A stretch of DNA of 64,000 nt from Sabellastarte sp. h YS-2021. Its lineage: Eukaryota > Annelida > Polychaeta > Sabellida > Sabellidae. Made by a program: the position numbers and the translations under genes. The notes under the pieces were generated by a model that saw nothing but the letters and a program-made list of their open reading frames with translations, ran no database searches and was not told where the DNA came from. The stretch covers positions 139,874,033-139,938,032 of the forward strand of contig OZ024931.1 in NCBI GenBank assembly GCA_964017235.1, written 5' to 3'. Positions 32,590 through 43,700 of the stretch are shown here, piece by piece (position 1 is the first letter of the stretch; the number at the start of each line of letters is the position of its first letter).

Positions 32590-33600
32590 GTGACCCTTGA
32601 TGTTAAGCCATAAGACCTTTTAGGCCAAGTTCAAGATGGGAGCTAAAAAGGTCAAATTTATAAGGGGATGTGAATCGAGTCTGTTGGAATGGGATTTGAG
32701 AAACCAACCAAACAGCCAAACTATGAATGTAGGTGCTGTTGAAAAGTTTGGGAAACGGAGGAGGAAGGAGTAGGCACATTTCGTATGTAGGACCAAGTAG
32801 CATCCCATTTCCAGCTGCCATGATGCATTATTTGCTGAGGGGGGAACCCATGAAGAAAAGCCAAGGTAGCCACAGACCACCTGAAATCATGAAAGGGTCA
32901 GTTTTGGTGAAATATGAAGGGTCATTAAAGGTTAGTAAAAAAATTTTTGTTAGAGAATCAGTCAAAGGGACTAATGCATGTGACCTGGAAAGCCGAAATA
33001 CAGGGTCATTACTTGATCATGGTTGTATTGTAAGAAGTACATATAAAGCAGTTACTGGACATACTGGTGAACTTTTTAGGAGTGGAAGTGGAAAGATCCT
33101 GATGTCAGATCTGGATTTGAGGGTCTTAGACCATTTGATAAGAAGGTTGGCCCCTTCAGGGGAGAAAATAATATCTCCTCTAACAACAGAGTTCGATATA
33201 CTAGTGGATTGGGGAACACCTCTGTCAGTACAACTAGGGATGTCAACAGGGATATCTATATAGGCATGCGCCTTAGGCTGCAGAGGTCGATCGATTTTTA
33301 TTGACTTATAAATACTGCAATTGCTGATGTTGAAAGAGGGAAATGTCCAGGTTATACATTATAAAGTGTGACCTAATACCTACCATATAATTCTGTATGT
33401 TGGCTTTAGAAAAAAGGTTTTGATGGAGGTACCATTAAAGCTAACAAGCAAAAATGATTTACCTGAAAGGTGGGCAGCCCAGCTGCCACCAAAAATGTGG
33501 AAACATACGGTCATAGGCTTTTCTAGTGGCTGTTCTGAAGGCAGAGGCCAATCTCAATCTCATACAGGCTGAGGTGGCCAGCTGGGGTGCAGGTAAAGGT

Positions 33601-35425
33601 TATTCCTCTTAAGCCTACTTTATGTAGATCTCTTATTACACCATACTTCCATACTGTATCGTAGGCTTTTTCTAAATAAAAAAATACAGAGACTACATGG
33701 TTGCCTTTTAAAAAGGAATCTCGAATAAAAGATTCAAGTCTAATTAATTGGTCTGTTGTAGTTCGACCTTTTCTAAAACCACTTTGATATTGTGTTAAAA
33801 TATTGTTCTTCTCCAGGAACCAAACTAGTCTACTATTAATCATTCTTTCCATGGTTTTGCATAAACAGCTCATCAGAGATATTGGACGATAATTGGACGG
33901 GTTTTTTGAGTCTTTGCCTGGCTTAGGAACAGGTATTACAGTGGCCTCTTTCCAGCATTCAGGAATTTCACCTGAAGCCCATATATCATTAAATATATCA
34001 AGTAACACCATAAGTGAGTCTCTTGGCAGATGTTTAAGCAGTTGATAATGAATTTCATCTGGACCAGTGGCTGTGTCATGAGACTTTTTCAGAGCATCAC
34101 ATAGTTCTCTAATGCTAAACGGTACATTGTAGTTTTCAGAGTTGTCTGTGTCAAAATCTAGATGTTCTTTTTCTGCTTTCTCTTGATATTTTTGAAACTC
34201 TGCACGGTAATTATTCCTGCTGGATTTTTTGCTAATTTCTTGGGCCAACCTATTTGCTATGTCCACTCTTTCTGTTATTTTTGTCCCATCATTATTTTCC
34301 AGATGGTGTATTGTGGTGTTACTTTGCCACTTATTTTCCTGATCATTTCCCATACCTTCTTTGTTGGTGTCTTTACATTTAGTTTTGATACATATTCATG
34401 CCATGATTTCTTTTTATTTTCTTTAATTATTTTACGAGCATTAGCTCGACAGTTTTTATATTCATTTATGTTATCTGATGTAGGATTTATACGGCATTTA
34501 TCCATTGTATTTTAGCGAGCTTTAACAGCTTTTTTGCATTCAATGTTGAACCATGGTTTGTAGCTACCAGTGGACTGTCCAGTTGACTTTGGCACACATT
34601 TTGTTGCTATGTCATTTAATTTATTTAAAAATGCAGGAAACTTTTCAGTTGTATCAGTAAAACTATGCCTATTAATATTGAGACAACACTGAAGTTTGAA
34701 TTTTGGCCAATCAGCCTTTTTAAGATTCCAACGAGGAACATTATCCTTAGGCATACTCTTAACTATATCAATTAAAATAGGAAAATGGTCACTACCACAT
34801 TGATCTGAATGGACCTGCCATGCAAAATCTAGAAAAACAGATGCAGAACATAAAGACAAATCTATTGAGGTGAATGAACCAGATGCAGGATGAAAGTAGG
34901 TAGGTGACTTATCATTAAGCAAACAAATATCAGAGGATTCAAGAAGATGTTCAACCTTATAGCCTAAACTATTAGATGAGGAACAACCCCATAAATCACT
35001 ATGTGCATTTAAATCTCCAATAAATAAGGTGCAGGTAACTGGTTGACTAGATTATCAATATCACTCTGTGCAACATTAGAACGTGGTGGAATATATACAT
35101 TACACACAGTTATAGTTTTATGTAGAGATACTTTTACAGCAACTGCCTGCAGTTCTGTATCTAACTCAAGTACCTCATGCGGTACACCTTTCTTAACAAA
35201 AATAGAGCAGCCACCAGTGGCTCTCCCATCTACTTCAGACATACAAGTTTTAAAATAATGATCAAAGCCTCTAATATTTACATTATCTGTATCTTTAAAA
35301 TGAGTTTCCTGCAATGCTAAAATGTAGGGTTTAAAATTGGAAATTAAATTTTTAATTTCTACATAGTTTGGCCTAAAGCCACGACATTTCCACTGTAGTA
35401 TACTTTTATTTTTGTTTGGTTCCAT
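33601..35425 (-). pseudogene. LINE ORF2 (endonuclease and start of reverse transcriptase), broken
   Basis: The start is MEPNKNKSILQWKCRGFR, an APE-type endonuclease N-terminus (LALQETH, then GGCSIFVKKG and VYIPPRS). Its C-terminal half reads SFTSIDLSLCS and SDHFPILI. The linker follows, then RT fingers: NYRPISLMSCLCKTMERMINS and YQSGFRKGRTTTDQLI. Motif A reads VFFYLEKAYDTVW where the family has FDLEKAYD, so the first catalytic aspartate is replaced by tyrosine (a GAT to TAT change). Frame changes separate the pieces near 35010 and 34510. The coding part ends at 33601 by truncation. This copy cannot be active. Confidence 0.8.
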
Positions 35426-36642
35426 TATTTACATTTTTATTGCCACTCTGCCCTTGTGAATTTGTGATTGGGGATTCTTCGCAACTCATTTCTATGTCAC
35501 TGTCACTCAAAACATCATATTTATCGTATTGTTTAACTGGGTCATCAGATCCCTTATGCTGTTTGGTCAAATATACCTTGCTCTGGCTTATTTTCAATTT
35601 GATGGGGTCATTTTGAGATGCACTTGTCTGACTTGATGCACTGGTTTTATTTACTTTAGTTGTCTGTTTCTCAACCGCACACTTTTTGGGTTGTTTGGTA
35701 CCTTCTGGCCATGTCATTTCTGTTTGTGTTGCTATGTTTGCTGTTTTCACCACAGGTTTGGTTGTTGCAGCTGCTTGGGCATAGGTTGATTTCACAGAAT
35801 TAAATATATCCATTTGTTTCTTGGCTTCTGTATATGAAATCCCTCTTTCTGCCTTTATTATCTCAATTTCCTTTCCTTTTTTTCCATTTTGGACATTCTT
35901 TATCATTTGATGCATGCTTTCCTTGGCAATTTACGCATTTTGCTTCATTTCTACATTCTTGAGAGTCTGTATGATCTTCTTGCCCACATTTTGTGCAAAC
36001 TTCATTCTTTCTGCAATTGAATTTAGTGTGACCAAACTTTTGACACTTATAGCATCTGATGGGATTTGGTATGAACTGCGACACAGCCACCCTGTAGTAA
36101 CCCACCCTGATGTATTTTGGCAAGGTCTGACTTTGGAATGTCAATATAAATGTCCCTGTTGGTTTCCTTTGTCCATCTCTAAATACCAATATCCTGTCCA
36201 GCTTTATGACACCTTCATCTTTTATTCCATCTAATATCTCTTCATCAGAACAGTCTTTTATATCTGGGCATCTAATGACCCCTTTCTTTGTGTTCAGGTT
36301 GTAGTGTGGTGATACAGTGATGGGGATAACATTGTCCATAGTCAAGTTCAGTTTGATCGTTTTCAATAGTTTGCTGCTTTGGTTTTCCTTGTCTAATTCA
36401 ACCAAGTTGTCTCCATTCCTTAATTTCTTCATATTACAGGGATCAGATCCAAGAACAGCAACAATGGCCTTGTTTACAGCAAATGGTGACAATTTTGACA
36501 GAGATCTCTCATTGTCTGTACCTTTTACTAACAGAAATCGCGGCCATGTACAAATCTGAACAGAATCCAAGTTCGAAGTCATGAAATCAGGCGAAGTTCT
36601 AATCCTTTTCCTATCAGTCATTTGGGTATTTTGTGTAGCCAT
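35406..36642 (-). pseudogene. LINE ORF1 (nucleocapsid-like, three zinc knuckles)
   Basis: The start is the ATG at 36642 (MATQNTQMTDRK). After an RRM-like middle (TGTFILTFQSQTLPKYIRVG) come three knuckles: CYKCQKFGHTKFNC (CX2CX4HX4C), CTKCGQEDHTDSQEC and CVNCQGKHASNDKEC. A Lys/Thr/Ser-rich tail follows in another frame, so one indel lies near 35863-35915. ORF1 binds element RNA. Its stop overlaps the ORF2 start by about 20 bases (ATG at 35425), which fits coupled translation of the two ORFs. Confidence 0.75.
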
Positions 36643-38220
36643 AATGTTATAGTATTTATTCATTGCCAATGTTCTCCACCCACCCTTCGAGCCCAACAAG
36701 GGGATATCATAATAGTGTGGAGCTGAGCCCTGCACACTGATATCAGAGATACATCAGCAGTATACTCAAAGAACACAGACGTGAACCTTGATTGACCTGT
36801 TAAGCAGCCGCCTTCTAGATACTCCAAAGAAAAGCACAAACCAAACACCAGCAAAATACAATCAAACAACAGTATAAACCATTAGAATAAAGAAGCCATC
36901 ATTATTTTGGAACACTAGGGCTTGGCACTACCAGCCGATTGATTAAGCCAGGCCATCTTAACCTTCCGACTAAGTGAAATTGAGGCCATAGCTGTGTATT
37001 GCCTCCTCAATGCTGCAACAAAGTATTGGCTCAACAGCCAGGACCCTCTCTTCCACTGACATGGATCGCAACCCACGGCAAACAGGCTGCCCCCAATTAG
37101 TCGCCTCTTACAACACGCAGGAGGATATGTTGGGCCTATTCTACATCCCCGGACCCACAGGGGGCTCTTGCCAGTTTTAAGTACTTCTACTACAGTTTTA
37201 TTGTTGCAATGGATTTTTGCTTTCTTATCTGCCCAAAGTTGAGACCAAACTTTGAGAGCAACATTTCTAATTGGGTGATATGCAAATGTTGAAATTCGGT
37301 ACCTAGGGGCAGGGCATATACTGATGGACCAAATACACTCCCCAGTCGCGACAGTGAGGCAGCCAGAATTACCTGGTTTGTTATTGAAGAAAGGAACCCC
37401 AGTGTATTGTTTAAGAAAAACCTGAAACCAATCAAGGGCAGAAGCCCAGGAAAAATCATTCAAATCGTCCAATAAAGTAATAAAATAATCTAACATCGAA
37501 TTTTTAAAATTTTGATCATTTTCCTCTCTCATGGCGTTACAAAAAACAGCCATTCACCGCCCCATTGTCAGCTGGTCATACGTGACACATTTTTTATTAA
37601 TACCAACCAACACTCATTCGTGAGGTCATTTCACTTTTTGCTTAACAAAAACTTCAACACCTCCATGTTAGGATGTAATCTTTTGGGACATACATGTACC
37701 TGTCAAATTTAAATGCTGAAGTTCTGATAACCTCTCCGCTACCACCTTCTGTATACTTATCATTTGCTTTCAAATGGTCAGTTGTGTGTAACAGAACAGT
37801 ACTGGGTACTGTATGTGTATCTGTGGCATTTGTATATGTTCTTTCAGAGTGATCACTTGTCAGTGTAATGTGGGATTGATTCATGACCTTGTGTTTGGTC
37901 GATTAACAAGAGCCTGTGTGTCAGAATTGGATGTTTTGTTAGCAAAAGTGCTGGAGCCATCCACTGTGAGCCTATCAAATGAACAAGGTTTAGTACTCGC
38001 ATCGTCTCTCTGCGTATCTACCAAACTACTACAGTCAAGTTCACTACTTGAAGAATTTAGATCTGAATCTTACTGGGCATGGCCAGAGGAATTTACCTCC
38101 TGCAAGTTCCTGAAGAATTCGTTATCTTCTGACGACTGTAGTTGATTGGATGTTTGCACATCATCACTCTTACCCGAACACATATTTAATTTCTTCCTCT
38201 CCATTTGCAACTGGTTTACT

Positions 38221-38509
38221 AAAAAATTGTAAAGAGACTAAATTATAAAACGTGTGCAAAATGAAGAAGATGAAATCAAATTTAATTTTTCTAGATGTTG
38301 CCCTTCCAAGTCTTGAATGCAAATGGAAGAGTGCACACAGAGTGTTAGCCTCAAATTAGAGGAAACCAATGAAACTAAAGTTAACAAACAGCATGGTCTG
38401 CATACTAATACCCTGAAACCTTAAATAATTAAGGTCCTCCAAAGGGATGAACCCGCATGCACCAAGGTGTGTGCACAGTAGTTGTACAGTATAAATTGTA
38501 TAGTGAAAT
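38221..38509. other. Non-coding spacer
   Basis: No gene or clear repeat. Confidence 0.4.
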
Positions 38510-39530
38510 CTTGTATCACCAGTTTACACTTTGCAGATTCATAGTAATTGTGAAAACAGTGTGTCATGAATAGGTACATTAATTTGTTTAATCATCGTAC
38601 ACAGTTAACAGACAATTTTAAGTATGAGTATGATATTTGCAATAACTAAGGTTAACCACAATAGTATGAGTAAAGTTGACTCCCAAATCAGGCAACAGCC
38701 CAATAAAGGTGGGTAACAAAGTCTTGTGGTCACTAGTTTACACCCTACAACTGCACAGTAATTGTGAAAAATGTTTGTGTCATGAACAGGTTCGCTAGTT
38801 ATAAATATATTCGTACACCAATATGTTTCATCAATAGACACACTATTTAGACCATTTTTGTTTTTATTTATTCTATCATACTACATTTCTTACTCAAGTT
38901 TAATTATAGCCTCATCAATACAGACTCACTTTTCAACGGCAACGGGGACATTCTCTGATGGATTGAGCAACTCAGCAATGGGAGGCAGCTACTATCAGAA
39001 CTTTTGTGGATTTACAATGAAGTTGTTGTTTTTGCAATAACTAAGGTTAACCACAATAACTGGAGTATGTTCAAATCCCAAATTTAACAAAAAACTAATA
39101 TAGGTGTGTAATAAAATCATGCGGTCACTAGTTTACACTTTACCATTGCACAGTAATTGTGAAAAATGTATGTGTCATTGATTGGTTCACTAGTCATGAG
39201 TGTATATTCAAATCTTCTTGTCACTAGTTAACACTTTACAACTGCACAGTAATTCCATACAATGTTAAATTATAGTATCACTCTTGCAATAATTCCCTGA
39301 AAAAGTTTGACTCCCAAACTTGGCGACAAACCAAAGTTGTAACGATAACGTGGATGGTTACATGACACCATGATTTTTAATACATTCTGCATGTGTATAA
39401 TCTGTGAAATTAGACATTTCATTTTAACTATCCAAAGTATAATAAGTATGTAATAAAATGTATTGGTGGTCATTAGCTTACACTTTATAATTGCACAATC
39501 AAGATACATTGCCACAACTACCAAGGTCAA
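38510..39530 (+). repeat. Cluster of a repeated non-coding module
   Basis: A module of about 70 bases, CACTAGTTTACACTTTACAA-C-TGCACAGTAATTGTGAAAAATG then TGTCATGAAxxGGTTCACTAG, recurs near 38511, 38727, 39120, 39218 (short) and 39465 (diverged). One full unit (38866-39260) also includes the TACTCAAGTTTAATTA...CAACTAAGG block found at 31836 and 19840. No ORF is supported. It looks like tandem or nested copies of one non-autonomous element. Confidence 0.6.
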
Positions 39531-39639
39531 ATTTTCTATTTATGACTAAACGAGGATGATTTCAATCATATTCTTAAATTTGCCACCTCTAACCAAAAAT
39601 GTTTAGATGTATTTGACCCTATATACAAGATGGCTCATG

Positions 39640-40195
39640 AAAAAAATTGTAACGGAAGAATGTCTTGCTGTGAAAGGTCCAGCCCATCTTCAGCAAAATG
39701 TGTGGGCCTTGGTATACCGAACTTCATCATTGGTTTGAAACCTTTCAAAATGTAGCAGGAAATAAATTCTGTTGACTTTGTAAATGTAATTATTATTTTC
39801 GAGAAATTCAAAAGATCTCTGAAGAATTGTTGACACCAAGAAATATGTTTGGGTTATTTTGTCTAATTCCTCCAAGTAAACTTCTATAATAACTTTTAAT
39901 AACTTCTGGTGGGGTTTTAGGGATGTCTAGAGAGATTTTTAAGTGTGCTTTGGCATTTTCTTAGTTTTATTTTGCACCATTTCGGTGTTAGGTCATTTGT
40001 GCCAACTAGGGTTAGAATCACTTTGTACTTTGAAAGTTTAAGACTCCGAGGCTTTGGTATTAAGGATAAAATTGTGGTGCCTGGTACTTCAACAGAGACT
40101 GCATGTGATAGATGGCAAAACATTTTGCCCATGGAGTCAGTCAGTATGATTCCATCTTTTTGGTCAAACACAGTACCAGTTCTTCCTGAAAACAA
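39640..40195 (-). pseudogene. SGNH/GDSL-hydrolase-like exon, degraded
   Basis: The minus strand begins after a strong pyrimidine tract and TTTTCAG (40189-40212), a convincing splice acceptor. It then encodes DGIILTDSMGKMF (the GDS-type block I, Ser present), VPGTTILSLIP, KYKVILTLVGTNDLTPK (block III GTND) and, in another frame near 39665-39710, AEDGLDLSQQDILPLQFF. The last is block V (DGxHLS) with the catalytic His replaced by Asp. At least two frame changes separate the blocks. Such domains occur in host esterases, and I recall them in some CR1 and Ngaro retroelements. It lies upstream of, and on the same strand as, the 32.6-38.2 kb YR fossil, so an element origin is possible. Confidence 0.6.
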
Positions 40196-40439
40196 GAAGG
40201 AAAGAAAGAAAAGAATGAAAGGAGATGCATAAAAGTTATTGAAAAAATAGCAAAAACTCCAAAATAATAAGCTTGTTTTGTTTGAACGTTTGGTGTTTTT
40301 TTTTTGGTATTTTTGTATTTACATACACATAAAACCCTAAATGTTTTGCTCATGTGTTTAAATTACATTTTACAATTATACAAAACAACTTTTTACAAAG
40401 GTTTTTACAAACAACTTTTTTATTGAAGACAAGCTCGTA

Positions 40440-40740
40440 TTTCTTCTAGAATTTGTCCCATAATATATTTTCCTCCTGATAGTTTCTTGCCTCAGTCATC
40501 CGCCTGTCATTTAGGTGCAAGCCACTTCCAAAAGATGTATCATGAGGATTTGATTCACCATTTTTCCTGTTGCCAATGGCAAAAAAAAACTTTTTTCGAT
40601 GCACGGGTTTTGTAGCACTTTAGCCTGAACTCCTGGATAACATAAAGTTTTTGTATTCTCCCGCCAATCTTGTAGCTTAAATCCTCCAAGGCCTTTTGTT
40701 TTTTGGGGTACGATTCTTGAAAAAAAAGTTTCAGATTAGC
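40440..40740 (-). pseudogene. Coding-like fragment upstream of the SGNH exon
   Basis: The minus strand reads SYPKKQKALEDLSYKIGGRI and, in a neighbouring frame, ESNPHDTSFGSGLHLNDRR then MTEARNYQEENILWDKF. It looks like protein sequence rather than noise, but I do not recognise a domain. It precedes the SGNH-like exon on the same strand and could be an upstream exon of the same gene. It is cut at about 40740 by the start of a plus-strand YR fossil. Confidence 0.3.
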
Positions 40741-40744
40741 TTTA

Positions 40745-43700
40745 TTGTTAAAGAGGCTGGTCCCCAGTTTGAACCACTTAAAATCAGCCAAAGACATTCA
40801 GCGTCAAGTTGATAGTCGGTTACGAGAACTTGAAGAATGTAGTTTCACCCCCAAAGGTAAAAAGCAAAAAATTAAGTCAAAAAGAGGTGGTAACGTTGAT
40901 GTACTTGTCAGTAAAAGAGTACCTTGGCCTCATGATACGGTCTTAGGGGGTAGCTCTAGACAGCGCATTTCTTATGACCAGCTCACCTGGTGCCAATGGG
41001 TTCAGGGGTTTGCCCGAAATATTTTAGAAGAAAAATCTCAAAAAACCAGGGAAAACATGCTCACTTATTTGTCTGATTTAATGAAGGATGCCAATGATTT
41101 TAGTTGGCATGGGGCTAAGGCGGCGCATGCCATAGTCATGTGTGACATGGAAAGGGGAGCTGTTACTTGGGATGACACTGCGCGTATTGACAGGGTCAGA
41201 AGGGCTCATGCCCGAAAACATGTCCAAAATTTCAGAAACTTTGGCAAAAATGGTGAGGTGGCCAGTAAGAGGCCCTGGTTCTGTAAAATGTACCAGTCAG
41301 GATCATGCTCATTTGCTAAAGATCATGAAAATAATGGAAAGCTTCATAGGCACATATGTGCAAACTGTTTGGAGAAAGGTAGGCAGTTAAACCATCCTGA
41401 AAAAGATTGTTTATGGGTGAAAAAGCAACCAAAAAACAAGCAGTTAGCTGCTCTGGGGCCAAAAAACCTCTGAGCAGCTTTGTACATGGTCAAAGTCAGT
41501 GTAAAGTGGTATCTAATGAACATGTTGAAAAGTTGAAAGTAACAAGTCAGAATTACTATAGAACTAGGATTGTGTTTAACTCTAGTATGAAGCAATCAAA
41601 CATACAGTCGTTAATGGCCATGTCAAAAGACAAAGCCGTAAAACTGTGTAATAAAGTTTGTAAGTCTGTAGTCACCACTAGTAGTAATTGTAAAGATTTT
41701 ACCCAAGATGGCCGCCAGTGTTATACTGCTGTTGAGAAAACGCATTCTCTGTGTGATGGCTGTTTGTACTCCTCTGTAGTTGCAGGTAGGGCCTCTGACG
41801 AAGCTGATACACAACACATTGCCACTAGTAGTGGTCATATTGCAGAAGACACAGAACGTGGTCAGATTGATTCACCAATATGTCAAAGCAGTGTGGGACA
41901 ACATGCTGTTCATTCTCACAAGGTTGTGGCTGCTGAAATGCTGGATGACAGTACAGATCAAAAAATGCGAATTTTTGACATTAATGGACTGGAACATAAG
42001 TATTTAAATACTATTTTAAACAGGTCCGGTCATTCAAAAATTCCCTCCTCTGACACCCAGTTTTATAAAGAATGGAAGGTACAGAGCGATTTTAACTTTG
42101 GTTTTATACCAATAGGTGAATTTCGATTATCGCATTACTGTCCTATACAGGCCCATCTTATTGTTAAACAACATGGAAAGCCTAATTATTTAGGTGCTTG
42201 CCTAAAAGTTGATTCACAACTCAATCTCCAGGCCTGGGAATATCACCTGTCAGATTACTGGGACAAACAGCTTATTGACCTGTTGTATTTTGGATTTCCT
42301 CTAGATTTCAATAGAAACTGTCCTTTGAAATGGGAAGGGGTCAATCATAATTCTGCTATTAACCATCCCAATGACATTGATGTTTACTTGCTTGAAGAAC
42401 TTGCCCATAAAGCCATTGTTGGCCCATTCAGGGAACATCCATGCCCAGAAGGGCATATATCTCCATTATTGACTAGAGAAAAACCAAACTCGGCTAACAG
42501 AAGAGTGATTGTAGATCTGAGTTGGCCCCAGGACCTTTCGGTAAATGGAGGTATTGATAAAAATTCCTACTTAGGCACTGATTTCTCACTTCACCTCCCA
42601 ACCATTGATCACATCACTGAGCAATTAAAAATTTTGGGAAGAGGTTGTCACCTCTATAAGACTGACATATCCAGAGCATTCAGACACATCAAAGTGGATC
42701 CTATAGACTGTGACCTCTTAGGTCTGTCATGCGAAAAATGGGTCATAAAATCATTGGGTACATTGATGATTATGTTGGATTTGGTGACCCTTCTGAAGCC
42801 AAAGCGTCATTTGATTGCTTATATGACCTCCTTCAGGAACTAGACCTCACTATCAGCAGCAAAAAATTAATACATCCAAGTACAGTAGTCACACGTCTAG
42901 GTATTGAAGTAAATACGGAAAAAGGTACTTTGAGAATACCTACTGAAAAAATGGTTCAAATTTCAAACATGCTTCAAACATGGAAAAGCAAAAAATCCTG
43001 TACCAAGAGGCAACTACAGTCTTTGCTAGGCCACCTGCTTTATATTCATAAGTGTGTAAAGCCCACTAGGTACTTCTTGAATAGAATGCTTCAGGTATTC
43101 AGAGATGCTCATGATGCATCTCACATAAGCTTGAATCCAGCTTTTCATAGAGATCTAAGATGGTTTTTAACCTTTCTCCCTGACTTTAATGGAGTGGCTC
43201 TTTATGACCATAAGAAAGTGGCTTTTTAGGTGCATCTTGATGCCTGTCTTCAAGGCTTAGGTGGTGTATTTAACAACCTAGTGTACCATGTACCCATACC
43301 TGTGGGTTTTTGCAATTTAAACATAGTACATTTAGAAATGATAAACATTGTAGTGGCTTTAAAGCTGTTTTGCATGCATTGGGCAAAACAATGTATCAAG
43401 GTATTTTGTGACAATCTTGCTGTAGTACAAGTACTTCAGTCGGGTCATACTCATGACCCTTATCTGGCTGTATGTGCCAGAAATGTGTGTCTTCTGGATG
43501 CAAAGCATGACATTGAGATTACTTATGTGCATATCAGTGGTAGGAAAAATAGTAGCTGACCTTTTGTCCAGGTGGACTAGTAGTATAAATAATGTGCAAG
43601 AACTTAATTCCATGGTACCAAACTTCATATGGTTGGATACTTCATTGTCCCTCCTTTATCTTGATTGTGATATATGATACTAACATGATGCTATGCTTTG

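Larger units (their letters stand above)
33601..37145 (-). mobile_element. I/Nimb-like LINE, 5' complete, 3' part missing
   Basis: Read on the minus strand it starts near 37145 with a GC-richer leader (GGGGATGTAGAATAGGCCCAA ... TTGTAAGAGGCGACTAAT) like the 5' UTRs of I-superfamily elements. ORF1 and ORF2 follow. It stops abruptly at about 33601, just after the motif-A region of the RT (KVGLRG), so the RT palm, any RNase H and the 3' UTR are absent. LINEs normally lose their 5' end, so this is unusual and implies a later deletion. It lies between the RNase H and recombinase parts of an older YR fossil, so it is the younger of the two. Confidence 0.8.
32590..38220 (-). mobile_element. Fossil Ngaro/PAT-like YR retrotransposon split by a LINE
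   Basis: On the minus strand the parts come in element order. A gag-type acidic Ser/Asn-rich stretch lies at 38220-37900. A gag block (about 37553-37420) includes MLDYFITLLDDLNDFSWASA. RNase H (about 37370-37150) has ISTFAYHPIRNVALKVW and HCNNKTVVEVLKTGKS. A LINE follows at about 37145-33601. Recombinase then resumes with a core-binding piece (LRLASAFRTATRKAYDRMFP, 33590-33470) and the catalytic half at 33250-32640 (LIKWSKTLKS, then FLHGFPLS and SWKWDATWSYIRNVP). It is highly degraded and old. The 176-codon plus-strand ORF at 32733-33263 is only the antisense of this part. Confidence 0.7.

Noticed and set aside
32733-33263. 176-codon plus-strand ORF that looks like a hypothetical protein
   Set aside because: The opposite strand carries recognisable recombinase blocks of a YR fossil in order, so this ORF is an antisense shadow.
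36915-37140. Reading through RNase H into LGAACLPWV-type protein as one gene
   Set aside because: The second part is the untranslated leader of the inserted LINE; the open frame across the junction is accidental.
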